Positions 56,642-64,000 of a stretch of 64,000 nt of DNA are shown here, piece after piece. Under the pieces are notes generated by a model. It saw only the letters and a program-made list of their open reading frames with translations. It searched no databases and was not told where the DNA came from. This DNA is from Nematostella vectensis. Lineage: Eukaryota > Cnidaria > Anthozoa > Actiniaria > Edwardsiidae. Made by a program: the position numbers and the translations under genes. Positions within the stretch are counted from its first letter, which is position 1, and every line of letters begins with the position of its first letter. The DNA lies in the NCBI RefSeq assembly GCF_932526225.1, contig NW_026019277.1, positions 1 through 64,000 on the forward strand, written 5' to 3'.

Positions 56642-57259
56642 TAGAATGGAGAAGTAGGACGCCTCCTTCCCTCCACTAGTCTGTGGGAGATCCTTGGGCA
56701 AGATCGAGTACCCACTTAGCCCCCCGTGCCAGGGTTTCGGTGAAGTCATGGAGACTGCATGGCATAAGCTCCCTGTTGCCTTGCAGGTAGGTCTTGGTTG
56801 GCCAAAGGCTAAGGGAGTAAACCCCGACAGAAAATCTGGAGTGGAGCCCCACTGCCGGTTTGAAGGCGTACTTCGTCCCTCTCCGGCAGCTCCTGCACCC
56901 TCGGTGAGTCTCCAACCGTCTTGACCTTGTCTTGCCGTTGGGTCAGGCTCATCAGGGCGAGAGAGTGAGGCTGGTGCTGCGCAAGCCTCCTTCACTTTAA
57001 TCCAAATTCAGCGCATGTCATAGCTTTACCACCATCGACAACCCTCAACCTTCAAAGCCCTGTGGCGATGGGGGAGCGGCGAAGCAGCAGGTGCGGAAAC
57101 ACTGGAAGCTGTAGCTGCAATCTTGCACACAGGCGGCTTAGGCTATAGGGTCGTTCTTCTCTGATTGGGACAGCAGAGAAGTCCGGCAGCCCCCTAAGCG
57201 ACCAGGCAGCCCTATTCAGGATAGCTCTGCCTGCCTCCATAGCCTGAGGACGGAGCTAG
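56642..57259 (+). other. 5' untranslated region of the LINE
   Basis: About 620 bp of GC-rich unique sequence before the endonuclease frame opens (a TAG at 57257-57259 closes the frame upstream). LINE 5' UTRs usually hold an internal Pol II promoter; no specific element can be recognised here. Short frames on both strands have no recognisable domains. Confidence 0.6.
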
Positions 57260-57592
57260 AAAAGATGCTCTAAACATAGCCTGTTCCACAACACACCTGG
57301 CCAGCATACCGCAGTTGGCGGGTTCCCATTTTGCGGTCGAAATAACAAGAAAATACTCAAGAAAACTCTCAAACTCACCCTTGCGTCATGGAACGTTAGA
57401 TCTCTTCTCGACTCGTCCACCTCTAAGTCAAGGAGACCAGAAAGACGAACGGCCCTCGTAGCGAGAGAACTTGCCCGCTATAACGTCGATATTGCAGCCC
57501 TCAGCGAAACACGCTTCCCAGACAAAGGCCAGCTCAGTGAGATCGGAGGCGGCTACACTTTCTTCTGGAGTGGCCGCAGCAGTGAAGAGTGA
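57260..57592 (+). pseudogene. N-terminal endonuclease segment of the LINE protein, ended by a premature stop
   Basis: This is the same frame as the 959-codon segment downstream. It carries the first APE-type endonuclease motifs: ASWNVRSL, with W at 57389 and N at 57392, and DIAALSETR, with the catalytic Glu at 57506. A TGA at 57590-57592 interrupts the protein in SGRSSEE-stop-RESGVGFAI. The family commonly has a charged residue there, and CGA-to-TGA would explain it. The frame is open from 57260 to 57589 but has no ATG, so the true start is uncertain. Confidence 0.8.
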
Positions 57593-57676
57593 CGTGAGTC
57601 TGGTGTCGGCTTTGCAATCAAAGACCATCTCATACGGAAACTTGACAGTATACCAGAAGGCATAAATGATCGTCTC

Positions 57677-60556
57677 ATGAAATTCAAGCTCCCCCTTGGC
57701 AGAGGGAGATCCGCTACCCTTATTAGCGCCTACGCACCCACCATGACAAACCCGGAAGATGCTAAGGAGAAGTTCTATGAAGAACTGGATGCGCTTATTT
57801 CCACTATTCCACAGTCAGAAAAGCTCCTACTTCTTGGCGACTTTAATGCTCGTGTAGGTCAAGACCACCAGGCTTGGGAAGGTGTCATCGGACACCATGG
57901 AGTAGGAAAATGCAACAGTAACGGTCTCCTCCTGCTTAGAATGTGCGCCACTCACGGCTTAGCTATCACTAACACCATGTTCCGCCTTCCAACTCGAAAG
58001 AAAACATCTTGGATGCACCCTCGATCTAAGCATTGGCATCTCATTGACTACGTCATTGTCAGAGCAAAGGATATACGGGATGTTTGTGTGACTAAGGCAA
58101 TGTGTGGTGCTGACTGTTGGACGGACCATCGCCTCATCATTTCTAAGACCAATTTGCATATTCAGCCCAAAAGAAGACCACAGGGCCAGACAGTTGTGAA
58201 AAAGCTCAATGTCAACAAGCTTAAGCTCCCTTCCATTCAAGAGAAACTAGTAGAAAGCTTAGAAAATCAACTGACTGAGGATATTGGAAACGACTGGAAC
58301 TCCTTAAAGACAACAATTCATTCTGCTGCCCTTGAGGTGCTCGGATCAGTTACCAGGAACCATCAGGACTGGTTTGATGAAAATGATGCCAAAATCACAG
58401 CTCTTTTGGAAGAAAAACGGCAACTCTTCAGAGCTCATCAAAATGATCCCAACTCAGTCTCGAAGAAAGACGCCTACGTCAGCAAACGCAGACAGGTCCA
58501 ATTAAAACTCCGTGACATTCAAGACACATGGCTGAGTGACAAAGCTGATGAAATTCAAGGCTTTGCAGACAGACACGACACGAAACGATTCTACGATTCG
58601 CTCAGATGTATATTTGGACCACCAACACCGGGCAGTTTCCCACTACTGAGCGCTGACGGAGCAACACTCATCACTGACAAAAACATGATAGTAGAGAGAT
58701 GGGCAGAACACTTCAATGGCGTTCTAAATCGTCCATCATCCATCAATGACGAAGCCATACAACGCCTTCCACAGGTGGACATAAACCCAGACCTGGACAT
58801 AACACCATCAGAGGATGAGGTTGTCAAGGCAATCAAGCAGATGTCGACTGGAAAAGCCCCCGGCTCTGATGCCATCCCTGCTGAAGTGTTCAAGTCAGGC
58901 GGTCCTTCTCTCCTACACAAATTAACAGTGCTATTCCAATCGCTCTGGGAAAGTGAGACCCTCCCGCAAGATTTTAAAGATGCCACAATCGTCCACATCT
59001 ACAAGAGAAAGGGCAACAAGCGATCTTGTGACAACCATAGAGGGATTTCACTTCTCTCCATCGCTGCAAAGATCTTTGCCCGACTGCTTCTCAATCGTCT
59101 CCTCAAACACCTTGAGCAAGGCCATCTCCCTGAGAGCCAATGCGGTTTCCGTGCAGGTCGAGGAACTGTTGATATGATCTTTGCTGCACGTCAGATTCAG
59201 GAGAAAAGTGTGGAACAAAATCAAGATCTCTATACCACTTTTGTAGATTTAACAAAAGCGTTCGACACTGTGAGCAGAGAGGGACTGTGGAAAATCATGG
59301 CGAAGTTCGGCTGCCCCGAGAGGTTCATAAAGATTGTTAGACAATTTCACGATGGGATGATGGCCCGTGTTCTTGATGATGGAAATACCTCTGCCCCTTT
59401 TCAAGTGTCAAATGGAGTCAAGCAAGGTTGTGTCCTTGCCCCTACACTGTTTAGTTTGATGTTCTCTGCAATGCTGACTGATGCCTTCAGGGAGACACCC
59501 CTAGGCATCCCCATCAGGTATAGGTGTGATGGAAAGCTGTTCAACCTACGACGTCTGAAGGCCGTCACTAGAGTCAAAGAGACTGTGATTCGTGACCTGC
59601 TTTTTGCTGATGACTGTGCCCTCAACGCCGTCAATGAGCATGACATGCAACAGGAAATGGACGCTTTCTCATCCGCCTGTGACAACTTTGGCCTCACCAT
59701 CAGTATCAAGAAGACTGAAGTGATGTATCAGCCCGCCCCAGGAAAACCATATCAGGAACCAAACATCACAGTTAAGGGGCAGCGACTTCAAGATGTAGAA
59801 AACTTCACCTACCTCGGCAGCACTCTCTCCCGCAACGCCAACATCGATGCAGAAATCAACAACCGCATCGCGAAGGCAAGCAGTGCCTTTGGGAGATTGA
59901 GGAAGTCAGTCTGGGAACGCAGAGGCATCTCACAATGCACCAAGATCAAAGTGTACAGAGCAGTCGTCTTAACAACACTTCTCTATGGCTGCGAAACTTG
60001 GACCATCTACAGAAGACATGAGAAACTTCTCCAGCAGTTCCATCTCCGCTGTCTCAGAAACATCCTAAATATCCGCTGGCAGGATAGAATCACAAACACT
60101 GAGGTTCTGGAGAGAGCAAACCTCCCCAGCGTCATTACCACCATGCGCAAAGCTCAGACACGATGGGCAGGACACGTCTGCCATATGTCAGACTCCAGAA
60201 TACCCAAACAGCTGTTGTACGGTGAACTAAGCCGTGGAAGCAGGAAAGTTGGAGGCCAGCGCAAACGCTATAAAGACTGCATCAAATCACATCTGAAAGA
60301 CTTCAATATCGACGTTTCAACGTGGGAAACTGCAGCATCTGACAGACCGATTTGGCGTAATCTGATTCACAAAGGTGCCATCCACTCAGAAAATAAACGC
60401 TCCAACGCAGCCAAAAACAAACGCCAAAAACGCAAGGCTAGAGCTGACCAACCTACCAATATGACCCCCTCTTACTGGTGTCCGACTTGTGGAAGGGGTT
60501 TTCTTGCACGAATTGGCCTTATAAGCCACCTGCGGATTCATCCCTCCGCCCCTTAG
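57677..60556 (+). CDS. LINE endonuclease/reverse transcriptase polyprotein (main open segment)
   Basis: A 959-residue open segment; the ATG is internal to the endonuclease and is not the ancestral start. It would nick target DNA and copy the element RNA at the nick (target-primed reverse transcription). Rest of the APE endonuclease: GDFNAR (54-59), IDYV (123-126), TDHR (149-152). Reverse transcriptase: KAPGSDAIPAE (393-403), palm Asp motif DLTKAFD (524-530), GVKQGCVLAP (580-589), catalytic FADD (643-646), thumb and C-terminal region with YLGS (712-715) and GCETWT (771-776). A basic stretch (905-925) precedes a C2H2 finger (C935, C938, H951, H955, spacing C-x2-C-x12-H-x3-H), presumably for nucleic-acid binding. 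All RT catalytic residues are present. The segment alone lacks the endonuclease N terminus and so would not be a full retrotransposase. Confidence 0.92.
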   Translation: MKFKLPLGRGRSATLISAYAPTMTNPEDAKEKFYEELDALISTIPQSEKLLLLGDFNARVGQDHQAWEGVIGHHGVGKCNSNGLLLLRMCATHGLAITNTMFRLPTRKKTSWMHPRSKHWHLIDYVIVRAKDIRDVCVTKAMCGADCWTDHRLIISKTNLHIQPKRRPQGQTVVKKLNVNKLKLPSIQEKLVESLENQLTEDIGNDWNSLKTTIHSAALEVLGSVTRNHQDWFDENDAKITALLEEKRQLFRAHQNDPNSVSKKDAYVSKRRQVQLKLRDIQDTWLSDKADEIQGFADRHDTKRFYDSLRCIFGPPTPGSFPLLSADGATLITDKNMIVERWAEHFNGVLNRPSSINDEAIQRLPQVDINPDLDITPSEDEVVKAIKQMSTGKAPGSDAIPAEVFKSGGPSLLHKLTVLFQSLWESETLPQDFKDATIVHIYKRKGNKRSCDNHRGISLLSIAAKIFARLLLNRLLKHLEQGHLPESQCGFRAGRGTVDMIFAARQIQEKSVEQNQDLYTTFVDLTKAFDTVSREGLWKIMAKFGCPERFIKIVRQFHDGMMARVLDDGNTSAPFQVSNGVKQGCVLAPTLFSLMFSAMLTDAFRETPLGIPIRYRCDGKLFNLRRLKAVTRVKETVIRDLLFADDCALNAVNEHDMQQEMDAFSSACDNFGLTISIKKTEVMYQPAPGKPYQEPNITVKGQRLQDVENFTYLGSTLSRNANIDAEINNRIAKASSAFGRLRKSVWERRGISQCTKIKVYRAVVLTTLLYGCETWTIYRRHEKLLQQFHLRCLRNILNIRWQDRITNTEVLERANLPSVITTMRKAQTRWAGHVCHMSDSRIPKQLLYGELSRGSRKVGGQRKRYKDCIKSHLKDFNIDVSTWETAASDRPIWRNLIHKGAIHSENKRSNAAKNKRQKRKARADQPTNMTPSYWCPTCGRGFLARIGLISHLRIHPSAP

Positions 60557-60617
60557 ACATTGTTATACTGTCAGTATTGCTATGGTCATACTCGACTACG
60601 AGTTGACGAACAACAAC
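60557..60617 (+). other. 3' UTR and tail of the LINE
   Basis: Only 61 bp separate the stop codon from the target-site duplication. The end GAACAACAACA lacks poly(A), matching LINE clades that use a short repeat as 3' tail. This stretch should contain the element's template-recognition sequence. Confidence 0.6.
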
Positions 60618-61008
60618 AAGCTACACCCCTATGACCTAGCACTTACTACCCTATACCCCTGCATACCACTCCCTTACTGACCTACACCCCTATCACACCT
60701 AATCACATAACTACCCTTTACCTATGTATTTATTTATACATTGTTCAGTGTAGTGTGCATCGGCCGACATACTGTAATTTAGCTTATGCTACAAAAGTAT
60801 GAATAAACGATTATTATTATTATTATTATACCAACTTGTACCCTTGTGACCCTGTCGTTTATATCCTGTACCCCTGTGCACCCACCTCCTAATGCCAACG
60901 TTCTTACCTTAACACCCCTGAAAAAGTCCCTAGTTGATCTTACCTGGATTCGAACCCTGGCCCGTTTGCTTGAGAAGCGAAGCCCGTACCACTGAGCCAT
61001 AGCGCCAC
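60618..61008. repeat. Remainder of the LINE-interrupted satellite unit
   Basis: C arm resumes with AAGCTACACCCC and continues to the reverse head 60933-61008 (loop CTCAAGC, intact boxes). It is itself interrupted by a 99-bp retroelement tail at 60730-60828. The divergent spacer to the next forward head is 87 bp. Confidence 0.9.
60730..60828 (+). mobile_element. 99-bp LINE or SINE 3' end with (ATT)n tail
   Basis: The satellite reads CCTATGTAT then jumps to unique DNA with a polyadenylation-like AATAAA (60802-60807) and a tail of about six ATT repeats, then resumes at TACCAACTTG. Compared with other units, about 13 bp of satellite (TGACCAAGCGCTT) is missing at the site and no duplication is seen. 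The family is not identifiable. Confidence 0.65.
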
Positions 61009-61095
61009 TCTCGAGATATCAAGGAAAAACTACTCTATAACTTATAAGGCTGGGTAAACAAGGCTATACGGTAGTTACTTCTAGTTTTAAAGAGA

Positions 61096-62372
61096 GTGGC
61101 GCGATAGCTCAGTGGTACGGGTTTCGCTTCTCAAACAAGAGGGCCGGTGTTCGAATCAAGGTCAGATCAACTTGGGATTTTTCAGGGGTGTAAAGATAAG
61201 GACGTTAAGGGGACGTTTAGATAAGTAAGTTTGTGGGTGAGTTGACAGGTGTATAGGGTAACAAGAGCTGGTGAAAGGGGTACAGGGTTTCAAGGGTTGG
61301 TAATAAGGGTCAATGATACCAAGAACTAGGTCATAGGGGTGCAAGTTATGAATGAGTGAGTACACAGGGGTAAAGGGTATCAATGGCTTGGTCTTGGATG
61401 TGCAGGGTTTTAGGGGATGGTTCAAACAGGTACAGGGATTTAAGAGGTAAGTAATATTGGTACATTATAATAATTAATAATAATAATTACCCAATATCCC
61501 TGAGTATCCACCCCTAATTAAGCTACACCCCTACGACCTAGCACTAACTACGCTATACTCCTGAATACCTATCCCTAACTAAGCTTTACCCCTACGACCT
61601 AGCAATAACTACACTTTACCCCTGAGTACCCAACCCTTGCTAAGCTTACACCCCTGTGACGTAGCACTAACTACCCTATACCCCTGAATACCCAACCCTA
61701 ACTAAACTACACCCGTATAACCGAGCACTTACCTACCCTATAACCCTGAGTACCGACCCCTAACTAAACTACACCCCTATGTCCTAGCACTAACTAGCCT
61801 ATACCCCTGGCACCCACACCTAGCTAAGCTACACCCCTACGACTTAGCACTAACTAGCGTATACCCCTGAATACCCAACCCTAGCTAAAATACACCTCTA
61901 CTTTCTAGCACTAACTACCCTATACCCCTGAGTACCCACCCCAAACTAAGCTAAACCACTACGACCTAGCACTAACTACCCTATACCCATGAGCACCCAC
62001 CGCTAATAAAGCTACACCCCTATGACTTAGCACTTACCACCCTATACCCCTGAGTACCAACTCCTAACTAAGCTACACCCCTATGACCTAGCACTTACTA
62101 CCCTATACCCCTGCCTACCCATCCCTAACTGACCTACACCCCTATGACACTTAATCACATAACTACCCTTTACCCATGTATGACCAAGCGCTTACAAACT
62201 TGCACCCCAGTGACCATGCCATTTATATCCTGTACCCCTCTGCACCCACCCCCTAATGCCACCGTCCTTACCTTAACACCTCTGAAAAAGTCCCTAGTTG
62301 ATCTTACCTGGATTCGAACCCTGGCCCGTTTGCTTGAGAAGCGAAGCCCGTACCACTGAGCCTTTGCGCCAC
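61096..62372. repeat. Satellite unit 24
   Basis: Forward head 61096-61171 with damaged box B (TGTTCGAATCA). The G arm carries a mixture of markers (GATACCAAGAACTAGG together with GATTTAAGAGG). Hinge about 30 bp. One C-arm monomer is altered (CCCCTGGCACCC). Reverse head 62297-62372 has loop CTCAAGC and the GGCGCAAAGG variant. Confidence 0.88.
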
Positions 62373-62459
62373 TCTCGAGATATCAAGGAAAAACTACTCT
62401 ATACCTTATATTGCTGGGTAAACAAGGCTATACGTTAGTTACTTCTAGTTTTCAAGAGA

Positions 62460-62910
62460 GTGGCGCGATAGCTCAGTGGTACGGGCTTCGCTTCTCAAAC
62501 AAGAGGGCCCGGGTTCGAATCCAGGTCAGATCAACTTGGGATTTTTTCAGTGGTGTAAAGATAAGGACGTTAAGGGGACGTCAAAATAAGTGAGTTTGTG
62601 GGTGAGTTGGCAAGTGTATAGGGCAACAAGAGTTGGTCAAAGGGGTACAGGGTTTCAGGGGTTGGTAATAAGGGTCAATGATATCAAGAACTAGGTCATA
62701 GGGGTGCACGTTATGAATGAGTGAGTACACAGGGGTACAGGGTATCAATGGCTTGGTCTTGGATGTGCAGGGTTTTAGGGGATGGTTCAAACAGGTACAG
62801 CGATTCAAGGGCTAGGTAATATGCGTACATTATAATAATTAATAATAATAATTAATAATAATAACTACACTATATCCCTGAGTATCCACCCCTAATTAAG
62901 CTACACCCCT
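62460..62910. repeat. Satellite unit 25, cut by a LINE
   Basis: Forward head 62460-62535 is canonical, as in units 1 and 21. G arm to about 62825, short hinge, then less than one C-arm monomer before the (ACAG)n tail of the right-edge LINE. Whether the satellite continues beyond the window cannot be seen. Confidence 0.88.
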
Positions 62911-64000
62911 ACAGACAGACAGACAGACAGATTTTATTTATTGGTCCCTTGAAACAGTAAAGTTACATCGGTTAGTGACCAAAAAATTTTAAAAAAAGGT
63001 AAAATAGTACGTATATAAGACGTACAACAGCTATTATGTGATTGTTCTTAGTTTTAGTTTACATTGTATTTCCTTTCTTTCATTTTCTCTTTTTCTAAAT
63101 CTTTTCTAATTGTTTTTAGTTACTACTTAGTTTTACATTGTATTTTCTTTTTTCTTTTTTTCTTCCCTTTTTTCCCCTTTTCTTTTTTTTACTTTTATTT
63201 GTATTTGTATTTGTATTTTTTTTTTTTTTTTTTTGCTCTGCTTACTTCAGATTTCTATTGTGCTTTAGGTTTAATTTTTCATATTAGCGTTTCCCTTAGC
63301 TTGAAACATTCGGAAATGTACCTTGCAGCTATCCCTGCTAATTGAGTTGGCGGATTTATTAGTAAATTGAAAAGGCGTTTTTGTGTAATTTGATTGCGCT
63401 GCAAATTTTGGATAACTGAGTTTCGTAGCTCTTTGTATGTTTGGCATTGTACTAGAAAGTGAAATTCATTTTCCACGTCATTTTTGCATGTTGGGCAAAT
63501 CCGATCTTTTTCCTTTGTGTAAGGCCTCGTGTGTCTGCCTTTCTCAATTTGCAATTGGTGATTACTTATTCTTAGTTTTGTTAGCGCAACTCTATGTTTC
63601 ACATTAGGGATGGCTACAAGGTAATTCTCTAATTCATATTTGTCTTTAAAAGTTCTATAAGTTCTTAGTTTGTTCATTTCGTTACTGTTTTTCCTTTGGT
63701 CATTGAAAATTTCCCCATGCCATTTCTGAAAATACATATCATTAAGTCGTTTAGAGAAAATATCAAGGAACAATGTAGGGTCGGTTTCATTTTGATAGAG
63801 CCACATAAACCCAAAACCCGCTTTGAAAATTATTTCTTTTGTTTTGTGGGTCCAGTAGGACACGTGAGGGTTATTTACACACTCTGTATAAACTACTTTT
63901 GAGAGGGCCTCTTCTTTTGACCGAAGGTTGATCCAGTATTTTATGTTCCTATATGTTGCATTTATACAAAGAGGATATCTGCCTAGTTCCCCTCTGCACG
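62911..64000 (-). mobile_element. 3' end of a minus-strand LINE, continuing past the right edge
   Basis: On the minus strand the element ends in AATAAATAAAAT followed by five CTGT repeats (plus strand 62911-62930), which abut the satellite at CTACACCCCT. The 3' UTR of about 350 bp is purine-rich on the minus strand; on the plus strand it is a long T and C tract (63060-63240). The coding frame lies upstream. The CTGT tail and protein differ from both other LINEs in the window, so this is a third family. Confidence 0.85.
63279..64000 (-). CDS. C-terminal part of a LINE reverse transcriptase protein (partial at window edge)
   Basis: An open frame of 239 codons that enters from the right edge and stops with TGA at 63281-63279. 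An internal GTG at 63863 is not the start; the frame is open across it. The visible part begins with GELGRYPLCI and IKYWINL, continues through KLRTYRTFKDKYELENYL and RISNHQLQIEKGRHTRP, and ends with a cysteine/histidine cluster CPTC-x8-H-x4-C in a context (VENEFHFL) that I know from C-terminal regions of invertebrate LINE RT proteins. The RT catalytic core would lie outside the window. No frameshift or stop is seen. Clade not assigned. Confidence 0.82.
   Translation of the reverse strand, partial: CRGELGRYPLCINATYRNIKYWINLRSKEEALSKVVYTECVNNPHVSYWTHKTKEIIFKAGFGFMWLYQNETDPTLFLDIFSKRLNDMYFQKWHGEIFNDQRKNSNEMNKLRTYRTFKDKYELENYLVAIPNVKHRVALTKLRISNHQLQIEKGRHTRPYTKEKDRICPTCKNDVENEFHFLVQCQTYKELRNSVIQNLQRNQITQKRLFNLLINPPTQLAGIAARYISECFKLRETLI

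Larger units (their letters stand above)
56642..60617 (+). mobile_element. Nearly complete RTE-like non-LTR retrotransposon (LINE)
   Basis: A 3976-bp insert in a C-arm monomer, flanked by an 11-bp duplication AAGCTACACCC (56631-56641 and 60618-60628). Contents: GC-rich 5' UTR of about 0.6 kb, an endonuclease plus reverse transcriptase frame with one in-frame stop, a 61-bp 3' UTR and an ACAACAACAA-like end. The clean duplication, full domain set and few lesions point to a recent insertion into an already established satellite. The short 3' UTR and RT C-terminal motifs fit an RTE-like clade; exact placement needs a phylogeny. It has no relation to the 9905-10757 family beyond shared RT architecture. 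Confidence 0.9.
18135..62910. repeat. Composite inverted-repeat satellite array with tRNA-like heads
   Basis: About 25 tandem units. In a unit, a plus-strand tRNA-like head (76 nt) is followed by a plus-strand G-rich arm, an AT-rich hinge, a C-rich arm and a minus-strand tRNA-like head. The two arms are inverted relatives: read as minus strand and plus strand respectively, both encode TPLKKS-x-VDLTWIRT and EKRSPYH next to the head. The 61-bp monomer of the C arm includes CCCTATACCCCTGAGTACCC and GACCTAGCAC; the G arm carries the complement of the latter (AACTAGGTCATAGGGG). Heads have box A TAGCTCAGTGG (or TGGCTCAGTGG), box B GGTTCGAATCC 43 nt downstream, and a T5-T6 run about 10 nt after the head, the sort of signal that stops RNA polymerase III. 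Interrupted by the elements at 54942-55126, 56642-60617 and 60730-60828. Confidence 0.93.

Noticed and set aside
56603-57240. Several frames of 60-130 codons in the LINE 5' region on both strands
   Set aside because: No domain is recognisable, they overlap each other, and the region is best explained as LINE 5' UTR.
58591-59709. Antisense frames of 93-135 codons within the LINE protein
   Set aside because: They are shadows of the 959-codon frame on the opposite strand.
63064-63345. 93-codon plus-strand frame rich in Phe, Leu and Tyr
   Set aside because: It is translation of the pyrimidine tract in the LINE 3' UTR; low complexity and antisense to the real frame.

Overview
The window is gene-poor repetitive DNA from a eukaryote. 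It has kilobases of minisatellite, tRNA-derived repeats with internal Pol III-type A and B boxes, and APE-type non-LTR retrotransposons (LINEs). No host protein-coding gene can be supported. The LINE types suggest an invertebrate animal, possibly marine, but the sequence does not fix the species.

Region 1 (1-18134) is an array of a 10-bp monomer, ATGATTAATG. Almost all variation falls at three positions of the unit, giving ATGAGTAATG, ATGATCAATG and ATGATTTATG. It stays in phase for thousands of bases with very few indels. Three foreign pieces interrupt it: two identical-looking 152-bp retroelement 3' ends (8111-8262 and 15161-15312) and an 853-bp 5'-truncated LINE (9905-10757). Rare variant units recur in the same order kilobases apart, so long blocks of the array have been duplicated.

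Region 2 (18135-62910) is a different, composite satellite. Each unit is a large imperfect inverted repeat. It runs: a forward 76-nt tRNA-like head, a G-rich arm of diverged ~61-bp repeats, an AT-rich hinge (about 35 bp, or expanded to 0.6-1.2 kb), a C-rich arm of ~61-bp repeats, and an inverted tRNA-like head. Consecutive units are joined by a spacer of 87 bp (22 of 24 cases) or 86 bp (2 of 24), from which two tRNA-like heads point outward. I count 25 forward and 24 reverse heads. Units form ~3.55-kb dimers and a 6.31-kb duplication. A 185-bp element with terminal inverted repeats (54942-55126) sits at a rearrangement breakpoint. A nearly complete LINE (56642-60617) with an 11-bp target-site duplication and one in-frame stop is inserted further right, and a 99-bp LINE tail lies at 60730-60828.

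Region 3 (62911-64000) is the 3' end of another LINE on the minus strand. Its reading frame runs off the right edge.

The most unusual content is the Pol III-headed, G-quadruplex-bearing inverted-repeat satellite of region 2. The 10-bp array of region 1, whose period is close to one turn of DNA, is second. No cellular pathway is encoded; the only proteins are retrotransposon products.
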